Below are positions 7,477 to 14,400 of a stretch of DNA of 22,674 nt, in pieces. Made by a program: the position numbers and the translations under genes. Under the pieces are notes generated by a model that was not told where the DNA came from, ran no database searches, and saw nothing but the letters and a program-made list of their open reading frames with translations. Source of the stretch: CAKOSP01 sp964370755 (lineage in GTDB: Bacteria; Bacillota_I; Bacilli_A; RF39; UBA660); NCBI GenBank assembly GCA_964370755.1, contig CAYJKL010000019.1, positions 1-22,674 on the forward strand. Direction: 5' to 3'. Numbering within the stretch: the first letter of the stretch is position 1; each line of letters starts with the position of its first letter.

Positions 7477-9423
7477 ATGAAAGATAAGAAAAAAATGTTT
7501 ATCATAGGGGGAACAGTATTACTTATATTAGTAATTACGTTAGTTATAATATTTTATCCTAGAAAAGGAGATGTATTAGAAACAGAAAAATCTTTAATAA
7601 GTATACAATCAAGTAAGGAAGAAAATTTTGAAATAGAAGGATACACATATGAAAATCCAAATATAATTTTAAATCCGTATGGAAATTCTCCATTAACAGC
7701 TCTAATAATATTTGAAACAGAAGAAAAAGTAACTCCAATTTTAACTATAAAAGGCAAAGATACAAATACAACATATGAACAAACATTTGAAGAAGGTGAA
7801 AATCATTATTTACCAGTACTTGGTTTATATGCAGGAACAGAAAACGAAGTAATAATCAAAATAGGAGAAGAAGAAAAAACATTTATTATAAAAACAGAAG
7901 AATTACCAGAAGACTTTTCATTACCAGAAAAAGTTTATAGTGACAAAAGTAAATTATCAAACGAATTATATTTTTATACACCATCAGCACAAGGATATAC
8001 ATCTGCTTATGATATAAATGGAGATGTTAGATGGTATTTAACAACAAAAAACACATGGAAAATATCTAGACTTGAAAACGGAAATTACCTTTTAGGAACA
8101 GAAAGAATAATAAACTCTCCGTACTATACAACTGGATTATATGAGATGGACATGTTAGGAAAAATTTATAATGAATATAGTTTAGAAGGTGGATATCATC
8201 ATGATTTTTTTGAATTAGAAAATGGTAATATATTAGCACTTTCGAATGACTTTGCAAATAATACAGTAGAAGATTATATTGTAGAAATAGAAAAAGATAC
8301 AGGAAAAATAGTAAAAGAAATAGATCTAAAAAATATCTTAAATACAGAAGATGGAAAAAGTGAAAACTGGATAGATTATGACTGGTTTCACGCAAATTCT
8401 ATATGGTATGATGATGTAAATGATTCAATTATTTTATCTGGAAGACACCAAGATGCAGTAATAAGTGTAGATTATAAATCAGAAGAATTAAACTGGATTA
8501 TAGGAGACCCTACTAATTGGAGTGAAGAGTATCAAAAATATTTTTTTACACCAATAGGAGACTCACAATTTGAATGGCAATGGAGTCAACATTCAGCAAT
8601 GACAACACCAGAAGGTTATATTATGATACTAGACAACGGAAATAATAAATCTAAAATTGAAGAAGAATATGTGCCAGCTACTGAGTCATACACAAGGGGA
8701 GTAATGTACAAAATAGATACAGAAAATATGACTATAGAGCAAGTTTGGCAGTACGGAAAAGAAAGAGGGAGTTCATTTTATTCTCCCTATGTATCAGATG
8801 TAGATTATATAGATGAAAATCACTATATAGTTAACTCAGGAGGAATAGTTTATGTTGATGGAGAAGTAGTAAATTCACCTGCAGGATTAGCTAACAGTGA
8901 TAAACTTGAAACACAAACAGTTGAACTATTAAATGACAAAATAATTTTTGAAATGGTGTTACCGACAAACACATACAAAGTAGAAAAAAGTACACTTTAT
9001 GATAATTATGAATTTAATTTAGGAGTAGCAAAAAGTTTTGGTACTCTTGGAGAAACAAAAGTAGATGAAACAAAATTTAATCCATTATTAAATACAAGTG
9101 ACATCGATGACGAATACGAATCAAGAGACTTTGAAATTAGTAAAGAAGTAGATAGATTATCTATTGAAGGTAATTTTCAAAGAGGAGACGATGTAAATAT
9201 AATATTATCAAAAAATGGAGTAAATAGTTATTATAATCTAAATGTAAGTACAAGACCATACACAGCTCTTTGTGTAGATATATTCGTAGATATAGATAGT
9301 GAAAATGGTATTAGAGGATATAAATATATTAACGAAGAAGGTTTAGAAGGAAATTATAATATATACATAGAGTTAAATGGTAAAATATATGACACTCTAA
9401 GCAAAGTAGTATTCAAAAATTAA
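7477..9423 (+). CDS. Membrane-anchored aryl-sulfate sulfotransferase (ASST)
   Basis: 648 aa from the ATG at 7477. The open frame also begins at GTG 7468, but that codon is part of the GAGGTG ribosome site (7465-7470), so the ATG six bases later is preferred. A hydrophobic anchor spans about residues 8-27. Residues 35-150 match the beta N-domain of ASST proteins and the rest the six-bladed propeller. The family moves a sulfuryl group between phenols through a phospho-independent sulfo-histidine. Likely active-site residues are H241/H242 (GGYHHDFFEL), H305 (DWFHANSI), R323 (LSGRHQD) and H372 (WQWSQHSAM), the last matching the catalytic histidine of E. coli AssT. The cysteine pair that DsbL oxidises in the enterobacterial enzyme is absent: the only Cys is near residue 599. 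It presumably acts outside the membrane on phenolic sulfates. Substrate is unknown. Confidence 0.85.
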   Translation: MKDKKKMFIIGGTVLLILVITLVIIFYPRKGDVLETEKSLISIQSSKEENFEIEGYTYENPNIILNPYGNSPLTALIIFETEEKVTPILTIKGKDTNTTYEQTFEEGENHYLPVLGLYAGTENEVIIKIGEEEKTFIIKTEELPEDFSLPEKVYSDKSKLSNELYFYTPSAQGYTSAYDINGDVRWYLTTKNTWKISRLENGNYLLGTERIINSPYYTTGLYEMDMLGKIYNEYSLEGGYHHDFFELENGNILALSNDFANNTVEDYIVEIEKDTGKIVKEIDLKNILNTEDGKSENWIDYDWFHANSIWYDDVNDSIILSGRHQDAVISVDYKSEELNWIIGDPTNWSEEYQKYFFTPIGDSQFEWQWSQHSAMTTPEGYIMILDNGNNKSKIEEEYVPATESYTRGVMYKIDTENMTIEQVWQYGKERGSSFYSPYVSDVDYIDENHYIVNSGGIVYVDGEVVNSPAGLANSDKLETQTVELLNDKIIFEMVLPTNTYKVEKSTLYDNYEFNLGVAKSFGTLGETKVDETKFNPLLNTSDIDDEYESRDFEISKEVDRLSIEGNFQRGDDVNIILSKNGVNSYYNLNVSTRPYTALCVDIFVDIDSENGIRGYKYINEEGLEGNYNIYIELNGKIYDTLSKVVFKN

Positions 9424-9431
9424 AAATAATA

Positions 9432-9440
9432 TGATAAAAT
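9432..9440 (+). promoter_or_regulatory. Extended -10 promoter of the ferredoxin gene
   Basis: TGATAAAAT lies just after the sulfotransferase stop codon. The -35 region is weak (TTCAAA at 9412-9417). The upstream in-frame ATG at 9431 lies inside this motif, which supports the later start for the ferredoxin. Confidence 0.5.
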
Positions 9441-9463
9441 ATACCAAGATAGGAAGTGGTAAA

Positions 9464-9670
9464 ATGTCAAAAAATTGGTATCCAATTATTGATGAAGAAA
9501 ATTGTGTAGAATGTGGATCATGTATAGCGCACTGTAAAAATGAAGTTTATGACAAAGAAAATCAGACAAAACCTATAGTAAAAAATCCAGACAACTGTAT
9601 AGAAAACTGTCATGGATGCGGAAATAACTGTCCAGTAAATGCAATTAGTTATTTCGGAGAAAACAAATAA
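9464..9670 (+). CDS. Small 2[4Fe-4S]-type ferredoxin-like protein
   Basis: 68 aa from the ATG at 9464, which is preceded by AGGAAG (9451-9456); an in-frame ATG at 9431 lacks a ribosome site. Eight cysteines fall in two clusters: C14-x2-C17-x2-C20-x3-C24 (CVECGSCIAHC) and C45-x3-C49-x2-C52-x3-C56-P (CIENCHGCGNNCP). The first is a canonical [4Fe-4S] pattern. The second has three instead of two residues after its first Cys, a variant seen in 4Fe-4S dicluster proteins. It would be a soluble electron carrier or a small subunit of an oxidoreductase, but no partner enzyme is adjacent. It follows the sulfotransferase by 40 bp, and a functional link to sulfate-ester metabolism is only a guess. A strong hairpin follows immediately. 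Confidence 0.85.
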   Translation: MSKNWYPIIDEENCVECGSCIAHCKNEVYDKENQTKPIVKNPDNCIENCHGCGNNCPVNAISYFGENK

Positions 9671-9699
9671 AAAAGTAATAGCGATATTACTTTTCTTTT
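9671..9699. terminator. Bidirectional terminator between ferredoxin and the hidden minus gene
   Basis: AAAAGTAATA, loop GCGA, TATTACTTTT is a perfect 10-bp stem. It has T-rich flanks on both strands (TTTTCTTTT on plus; six T on minus), as expected between convergent genes. Confidence 0.8.
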
Positions 9700-9728
9700 G
9701 GTTTAATACCAACATATTTTGGTAACTC
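9687..9728 (-). CDS. 3' end of a minus-strand gene hidden by the assembly gap
   Basis: On the minus strand the bases next to the gap read as 13 open codons, ELPKYVGIKPKEK, then TAA at 9689-9687. The stop lies inside the bidirectional terminator, where a convergent gene's end is expected. A minus-strand promoter on the far side of the gap (9850-9878) is correctly placed for its start. The product cannot be recognised from 13 residues. Because the gap is a placeholder of unknown length, the two sides could also belong to different genes. Confidence 0.5.
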   Translation of the reverse strand, partial: ELPKYVGIKPKEK

Positions 9729-9828
9729 NNNNNNNNNNNNNNNNNNNNNNNNNNNNNNNNNNNNNNNNNNNNNNNNNNNNNNNNNNNNNNNNNNNNNNNN
9801 NNNNNNNNNNNNNNNNNNNNNNNNNNNN
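9729..9828. other. Assembly gap (100 N)
   Basis: Exactly 100 undetermined bases, the conventional scaffold filler, so the true length is unknown. Confidence 0.95.
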
Positions 9829-9849
9829 CCCCATTAAATAATTAGGCGT

Positions 9850-9878
9850 ATTCTATCATAAAAATAATAAAAAGACAA
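9850..9878 (-). promoter_or_regulatory. Minus-strand promoter reading into the gap
   Basis: On the minus strand: TTGTCT (9878-9873), 17-bp spacer, TAGAAT (9855-9850) with extended TGA. Transcription would start near 9843 and enter the gap about 15 nt later. The bases beside the gap read AATGGGG on this strand. Confidence 0.6.
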
Positions 9879-9930
9879 ATAAGACTTCAATAGTAAAATT
9901 CACATAATTATATATATAACAAGAATCATG

Positions 9931-9939
9931 TGATATAAT
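9931..9939 (+). promoter_or_regulatory. Extended -10 promoter of the LOG/amidohydrolase operon
   Basis: TGATATAAT, with no good -35 box. AAGGAG at 9948-9953 sits 4 nt from the ATG at 9958. Confidence 0.65.
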
Positions 9940-9957
9940 AGCAAAAAAAGGAGAATT

Positions 9958-10524
9958 ATGAAAATATTTGTAGCATGTTCAATGAATGGAGACATTGACG
10001 ATAAATTTATATATTCAAGTAAATTACTATTAGAAGAAATCTTAAAAGAAAATGATTTGGTATTTGGTGCATGTAATCAGGGAATTATGGGTGTAGCATA
10101 TAATATAGCGATGCAAAATGGTAGAGAGATAATAGGAGTATGCCCAGAAGTTTATAAAGATGATTTTAAAAGTTTAAATTGTACTACAGAAATAACTACG
10201 ATAAATATGCCAGAAAGAATGACAAAATTCATTGATAATTCAGATATGCAAATTTATCTTACTGGAGGATATGGAACACTTTTTGAATTTTTTTCAGCTA
10301 TCGAAAGAAAAAGAGGAAAAGAATTTGAAGCTCCTATAATATTATATAATGACGAAAACTTAGGATATTATGACGAACTAATAAGTTTTTTACAAAGTAT
10401 GAGAAATAACAATTTTTCAAAAGAGAAAGAAGAAGACACATATTATATAGCAAGAACTCCACAAGAAGTTATAGATATAGTAAATAAATATTCAAAAAAG
10501 CATTGGGAAAAAACAAAAAAATGA
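9958..10524 (+). CDS. LOG-family Rossmann-fold nucleotide phosphoribohydrolase-like protein
   Basis: 188 aa, the usual length for the LOG (TIGR00730) family, which hydrolyses nucleoside 5'-monophosphates to base plus ribose 5-phosphate. Visible family signatures are VFGACNQGIMGVAY (about 35-48), a MPERMTKFIDNSD segment (84-96) and LTGGYGTLFEFFSAIERKRG (101-120), the PGGxGTxxE motif with Thr replacing Pro at its first position; the catalytic Glu (E110) and the Arg in ERKRG are kept. In plants the family activates cytokinins; in bacteria its physiological substrate is often unknown. The final codons overlap the next gene by ATGA, so the two are translationally coupled. The family call is confident; the substrate is not. 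Confidence 0.85.
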   Translation: MKIFVACSMNGDIDDKFIYSSKLLLEEILKENDLVFGACNQGIMGVAYNIAMQNGREIIGVCPEVYKDDFKSLNCTTEITTINMPERMTKFIDNSDMQIYLTGGYGTLFEFFSAIERKRGKEFEAPIILYNDENLGYYDELISFLQSMRNNNFSKEKEEDTYYIARTPQEVIDIVNKYSKKHWEKTKK

Positions 10525-11159
10525 TATATAAAGAGATTATTAAAAATAATAAAATATATGAGGAAAATCAATATAATGGAATAATTCAAGAAAATAATAA
10601 AAATTATATTTATATTTCAAGAGAAAACAATATATTGCTTTCAGCTCCTCATGCAGTAAATCAAGTAAGAAATAGTGAAATAAAACCAGCGGATATAAAT
10701 ACTGGTGGAATAGTAAAATACCTAAGTGAAAACTTAAAGATACATGAAATTACAAGAATATTTAATAAAAATGATGATCCAAATTATAGTGATGATAAAA
10801 TTAGCATGATGTATAAAAATGAAATAATTAATAATATAAAAAGATATAATATAAAATTATTAATAGATATTCATGGATGTAAAAAAAATCAATATGAAAT
10901 TGGTACAAATTTTGGAATAAATTTAAATCAAAATGAAAACATAGTAGAAGAACTAAAAAAAATATTAGAGTGTCATAAAGAAGTGCAGGTTGATAAAGAA
11001 TTTACTGCCTCAAACATGATCAATATATGTAAAGTGGTAGCAAAAACAACTAATATACCTTGTATACAATTAGAAATACCAAATTCAGTAAGAACTGATA
11101 AAGAAGAATGTGAAAAATTTATTAAACTAATGACTGAATTCATAAATAAGCAAATTTAG
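10521..11159 (+). CDS. N-formylglutamate amidohydrolase-like zinc hydrolase
   Basis: 212 aa from the ATG at 10521, which shares four bases (ATGA) with the stop of the LOG gene. A TTG at 10503 extends the frame but has no ribosome site. Family-type motifs are SAPHAVNQVR (H44), DINTGGIVKYL (D58), NKNDDPNYS, LLIDIHGC (H118) and CIQLEI (E185). H44, H118 and E185 are plausible zinc ligands or catalytic residues of the FGase/carboxypeptidase-like fold. Characterised members deformylate N-formylglutamate in histidine catabolism, but no hut genes are nearby, so the substrate may differ. Coupling to LOG suggests a joint role that cannot be named. The protein is soluble, with no signal peptide. Confidence 0.7.
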   Translation: MIYKEIIKNNKIYEENQYNGIIQENNKNYIYISRENNILLSAPHAVNQVRNSEIKPADINTGGIVKYLSENLKIHEITRIFNKNDDPNYSDDKISMMYKNEIINNIKRYNIKLLIDIHGCKKNQYEIGTNFGINLNQNENIVEELKKILECHKEVQVDKEFTASNMINICKVVAKTTNIPCIQLEIPNSVRTDKEECEKFIKLMTEFINKQI

Positions 11160-11180
11160 TGTAAATAAAAAGCAAAAACA

Positions 11181-11208
11181 TTTACATTGCAATAAAATAT
11201 GTTAAAAT
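11181..11208 (+). promoter_or_regulatory. Promoter of the lipoprotein gene, inside an inverted repeat
   Basis: TTTACA (11181-11186), 16-bp spacer, TAAAAT (11203-11208) with extended TGT. The -35 box forms the right arm of TGTAAAT (11160-11166) / ATTTACA (11180-11186), which could be an operator. GAGGTAGG at 11215-11222 is the ribosome site. Confidence 0.55.
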
Positions 11209-11228
11209 TAAATAGAGGTAGGTAAAAA

Positions 11229-11813
11229 ATGAAAAGAACATTAACATTATTTATATTGTTTCTATTTACTATAACAGTAACAGGTTGTGGAGAAAAAGAA
11301 GAAACTATAAAAGAAATAGAATTATCAGGAGCATTTCAAATTACAGAAGAAGGTACATACACTTATGAATTTATAGATGACAAACATGTAGTAATAAGCG
11401 ATGGAACTTATATGATGGCCAGATTTTACGAATATGATAACAACGAAGGAACTATATTTGATGCTTCAGGAGATATTATTTTTAGAGCAGAAGAAGACAA
11501 AATATTTATATTAGGACTAGATAGTGAAGAATATGAGGCTTTAAGAATTAATTCAACTGAAAAGTACGAAGAATTTAAAATTATAGGAACATGGACATAT
11601 GGTTTATATGAAGTTCCAAAATACTATGAATTTAAGGACGATAATACATTAACAATTAAAGTAAACGATGACACAGCTGATCACAATTATGTATTTGAGA
11701 ATAATAATGGGACAATAGATTACAATGATGAAGAATTACAATTAATACCATATGGAGAAAAATTAATATTAATAGATGATGACGGAAACTCAGAAATATT
11801 AACTAAAGAATAA
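11229..11813 (+). CDS. Putative lipoprotein with two lipocalin-like repeats
   Basis: 194 aa. A lipoprotein signal peptide ends in the lipobox TVTG-C, so C20 would be lipidated and the protein held on the outer face of the membrane. The mature part is acidic and contains two similar beta units: about 34-100 (GAFQITEEGTYTYEF onward, ending KIFILG) and about 117-185 (GTWTYGLYEVPKYYEF onward, ending KLILIDDDG). Each starts with a GxW/F..-type strand and has a TYEF/YYEF element, as in small secreted proteins with a lipocalin-like or DUF5640-like fold. No catalytic motif is present. It stands alone between its own promoter and a terminator. Function unknown; the lipoprotein call is firm. Confidence 0.75.
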   Translation: MKRTLTLFILFLFTITVTGCGEKEETIKEIELSGAFQITEEGTYTYEFIDDKHVVISDGTYMMARFYEYDNNEGTIFDASGDIIFRAEEDKIFILGLDSEEYEALRINSTEKYEEFKIIGTWTYGLYEVPKYYEFKDDNTLTIKVNDDTADHNYVFENNNGTIDYNDEELQLIPYGEKLILIDDDGNSEILTKE

Positions 11814-11817
11814 AAAT

Positions 11818-11840
11818 AGACCAAAATTTGGTCTTTTATT
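11818..11840. terminator. Terminator shared by the convergent lipoprotein and kinase-like genes
   Basis: AGACCAA, loop AAT, TTGGTCT, then TTTTATT. On the minus strand the stem runs into ATTTTTATT, so it can serve both genes. Confidence 0.75.
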
Positions 11841-11851
11841 GTGCGGTAAAA

Positions 11852-12499
11852 TTATAATTTAATAAAACTTTTATGACAACTAGCAAGTTTAGTATTTAAG
11901 TAATTATAAACACTTTGAAAACTATCAAAGAAAACCACTCCTTCATTTTCAAACGAATCTCTTACCATACTATGGAAGTGAAAAGATAAATTAAGAAGTA
12001 ACCTAGATAAATCATTATCAGTTAAATTATCGCATTTAACATTTAAGGGTTCAAAATCAATTAATGAAATTTTTGACTTTGAACTATTTGTTAAAAAATT
12101 CTCATAATTAATATCAAAATAAGCAATTCCGTTATTATAAAGATATTCAATAAGTTCAGTCATCTTTAATTGAAACAATAATATTTCGACAACATTTTCA
12201 TTATTTAAGTTTATAGGAAAATAATCTTTATGAAATTTAGAAACAGAACCTATAACGCGATTATCAAAAGAAATAATTCCATAGGGAAAGTCAACTAGCT
12301 TCCCAACATTTACATATTTATTTAAATTTTCAATTAAATTCTTAGTAGCAACATTATTAACAATTTTAGAAGTATAATCTTTATTAATTTTATATAGTAT
12401 ATTATTTGGAAGTAAATATAATAGATAAAACCTTGTTTCTTTCCAAAAAAATTCATCTAGTATATCAAAATCATCATCTTTCAGTATTAATTCTTTCAA
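11852..12499 (-). CDS. Small protein-kinase-fold (possibly degenerate) protein
   Basis: 215 aa from a TTG at 12499-12497, preferred because AGGTGA (12510-12505) lies 5 nt upstream. The frame also opens at GTG 12508, but that codon overlaps the ribosome site. The centre carries the two hallmarks of kinase-like folds: a catalytic-loop-like GIAYFDINYENFLT (D129, N134) and a DFG-like SLIDFEP (D148). Both metal-binding Asp residues and the Asn are kept, so phosphotransfer is possible. No glycine-rich loop is obvious and the N-lobe is short, so it may instead be a pseudokinase or an aminoglycoside-phosphotransferase relative. It is convergent with the lipoprotein and divergent from the GNAT gene. 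Partner and substrate are unknown. Confidence 0.6.
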   Translation of the reverse strand: MKELILKDDDFDILDEFFWKETRFYLLYLLPNNILYKINKDYTSKIVNNVATKNLIENLNKYVNVGKLVDFPYGIISFDNRVIGSVSKFHKDYFPINLNNENVVEILLFQLKMTELIEYLYNNGIAYFDINYENFLTNSSKSKISLIDFEPLNVKCDNLTDNDLSRLLLNLSFHFHSMVRDSFENEGVVFFDSFQSVYNYLNTKLASCHKSFIKL

Positions 12500-12516
12500 G
12501 TAAATCACCTAATCAA

Positions 12517-12522
12517 ATTATA
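12517..12522 (-). promoter_or_regulatory. Possible -10 box of the kinase-like gene
   Basis: TATAAT on the minus strand about 20 bp before the start. No -35 match was found. Confidence 0.35.
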
Positions 12523-12625
12523 TACTAAAATATGTTTATAAAAATTATTGTCGTCTAAATAACAAGTATTAAAGTTCAAAGCAGAAAAATTATCAAAAAA
12601 TACACTACATTATTTATACTTAGCA

Positions 12626-12634
12626 TGATATAAT
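12626..12634 (+). promoter_or_regulatory. Extended -10 promoter of the first GNAT gene
   Basis: TGATATAAT, with a weak -35. AAGGAGGAG at 12645-12653 is a near-perfect ribosome site for the ATG at 12659. Confidence 0.65.
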
Positions 12635-12658
12635 GTACATATATAAGGAGGAGTAAAA

Positions 12659-13207
12659 ATGTATTATAATAAATATGAAAGCGAAAGAGTATATTTATCA
12701 CCAATGAATGCAGAAGATTATAAAATATTTACAAAATGGATAAATGATGAAACTTTAGCAAGAGGAGTAGGTAATTTTGCTAAAAATATAACAGAGTTAA
12801 GTGAAAAAGAGTGGCTTGAAAATATCTGTAGAAAAGGAGAACATAATTATTCAATAATTAGAAAAGAAGATAATGTTCTTTTAGGAACATATAGCTTAGA
12901 AATAAAAAATGAAGTATCAAGAAGATTTCACGTAGGGGGATTTATAGGAGAACCTAGTGAAAGATCAAAAGGATATGGAACTGAATCTTTAAAACTAATT
13001 ACAAAATATGCATTTGAAATATTAAATGCTGAAACAGTTTTTAGTGGAATATATGGATTTAATGAAGCGTCATTAAAATCAGCAAAAAAAGCAGGATATA
13101 CAGTAGCTGGTAAATACAGAAACTCAGTTTATTACAATGGTAAGTACCATGATGAATATATGATAGAAATAACAAGAGAAGATTACTATAATAATAAGGA
13201 GAAGTAA
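12659..13207 (+). CDS. GNAT acetyltransferase, RimJ/RimL type
   Basis: 182 aa. The N-terminal ERVYLSPMNAEDYKIFTKWIND segment is typical of RimJ/RimL-like GNAT proteins. The acetyl-CoA pyrophosphate loop is R102-S-K-G-Y-G107 (R-x-x-G-x-G) in GEPSERSKGYGTESL, followed by the FNEASLKSAKKAGYTVAGKYR segment (about 134-154), which lines the CoA site. The family acetylates protein N-termini, amino acids, polyamines or drugs, and the acceptor cannot be read from the sequence. It is monocistronic, with a strong ribosome site and its own terminator. A second, more distant GNAT gene lies at 21577-22077. Confidence 0.85.
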   Translation: MYYNKYESERVYLSPMNAEDYKIFTKWINDETLARGVGNFAKNITELSEKEWLENICRKGEHNYSIIRKEDNVLLGTYSLEIKNEVSRRFHVGGFIGEPSERSKGYGTESLKLITKYAFEILNAETVFSGIYGFNEASLKSAKKAGYTVAGKYRNSVYYNGKYHDEYMIEITREDYYNNKEK

Positions 13208-13230
13208 ATCAATGATTTGCTTTTTTATTT
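13203..13230 (+). terminator. Intrinsic terminator overlapping the GNAT stop codon
   Basis: AGTAAATC, loop AAT, GATTTGCT (one G-T pair), then TTTTTATTT. The left arm contains the stop codon. Confidence 0.75.
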
Positions 13231-13274
13231 AAGCAAAAATTACAAAAATTACGATAAATATTTTAAATATGTTA

Positions 13275-13303
13275 TTGTATATATCACTATATTAGGTTAT
13301 ACT
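13275..13303 (+). promoter_or_regulatory. Promoter of the tandem surface-protein operon
   Basis: TTGTAT (13275-13280), 17-bp spacer, TATACT (13298-13303). AGAGGAT at 13310-13316 is the ribosome site. Confidence 0.5.
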
Positions 13304-13321
13304 TAATATAGAGGATATAAA

Positions 13322-14377
13322 ATGAGATTAATAACAACGTTAATTATAGTTGTATGTATAATATTTATGAGTATTGGTTATTCAGCTCTCAATTCAGAGT
13401 TATCAATTAGTGGTGAAGCATTGGTAGAACCAGTAACTGAAATTAAAATAACTAATATCACAACACTATCAGCAGAAGATGGAGCGTTTACAACATATAA
13501 CCCAACATTTACAAAAAATACAAGTAATACTAGTGTTACTCTTCCAAATGAAAATTCAAACATAACACTAATATTAGAAGTAACAAATTCTACAAGTGAT
13601 TATTATCATTTAGATAAAATTTTTGAAGAATCAAATAGTAATAACAACATAAAATATGAAGTTTTAGATAAAGAAATAATATACTTTCATCCAAATAGTG
13701 TAACTGAAATAAAAGTTATTTTTTCAAACGAAACTTATGATTCATTAAATAGTATTTTAAATTTAAATCTTATATATTTTTTTGAAAAAATCACGTATAA
13801 AAATTTAGAATACATCACATTTTCAGGTTCACAGTATATAGAAAGTGGATTATCAAATACAGGAGATTATATATTCGAAACAGAGTTTAACCAAACTGCA
13901 CATACTTTATTAGATGGAGGATGGATTATTTCTGGTAGATCAACTTCAGCGTACACATTAGGTGTTTTTATTGGAAAATCAGGGGTATTTAATGGTTATG
14001 GAGGAATAACTAGTGCCAAACTGCCAAATATCCCAGTTAACAGTGGTTGGCATACTCTATATTTTTCTAGATTTATTCATACTATAGATAATTACAATTA
14101 CTCTGTTAATGGTAAAAAAATAATACCTATAGAATACGAAAGATATATAAGGATAGGCGGAGCAACAGAAGCATATGCTGGAGGAGATGACTTTAGACAT
14201 TTTATAGGACACATGAAAGAATTTAAAATAACAGATGCAGATACAGGAAAAATTTTAAGATATTACGTACCAGCAGAAATAATTGAAGGACCAAATGTCG
14301 GTGAAGTAGGATTTTGGGATGTAATTAATAACGAATTTTGTGCAAATGATGGAACTGGAGCATTTCTAGCACCTTAA
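13322..14377 (+). CDS. Secreted protein with LamG-like C-terminus, tandem paralog 1
   Basis: 351 aa. The N-terminal hydrophobic segment (residues 3-19) runs into SIGYSALNSELSISGEA, a signature that recurs in Firmicute surface proteins. A beta domain (about 40-155) contains TNTSVTLPNENSNIT-like and SNSNNNIKYE motifs that are almost repeated in the next gene. Residues about 160-351 are a LamG/concanavalin-like module opening YITFSGSQYIESGL and closing VGFWDVINNEFCANDGTGAF, a form of the ..GLYD.V.N.FY.N.GTG.F.. ending seen in phage- and surface-associated proteins. No LPXTG motif, so the N-terminal segment may be the anchor. It is 23 bp from its paralog and likely in one operon. The ligand of the LamG-like module is unknown; binding to carbohydrate or another surface protein is inference. 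Confidence 0.7.
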   Translation: MRLITTLIIVVCIIFMSIGYSALNSELSISGEALVEPVTEIKITNITTLSAEDGAFTTYNPTFTKNTSNTSVTLPNENSNITLILEVTNSTSDYYHLDKIFEESNSNNNIKYEVLDKEIIYFHPNSVTEIKVIFSNETYDSLNSILNLNLIYFFEKITYKNLEYITFSGSQYIESGLSNTGDYIFETEFNQTAHTLLDGGWIISGRSTSAYTLGVFIGKSGVFNGYGGITSAKLPNIPVNSGWHTLYFSRFIHTIDNYNYSVNGKKIIPIEYERYIRIGGATEAYAGGDDFRHFIGHMKEFKITDADTGKILRYYVPAEIIEGPNVGEVGFWDVINNEFCANDGTGAFLAP

Positions 14378-14400
14378 GATAATACTGAAGGAGGATTGTT

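Noticed and set aside
9518..9715. Minus-strand 65-aa frame across the ferredoxin gene
   Set aside because: It lies opposite the ferredoxin and uses another frame than the ELPKYVGIKPKEK tail; it has no ribosome site and no protein-like composition.
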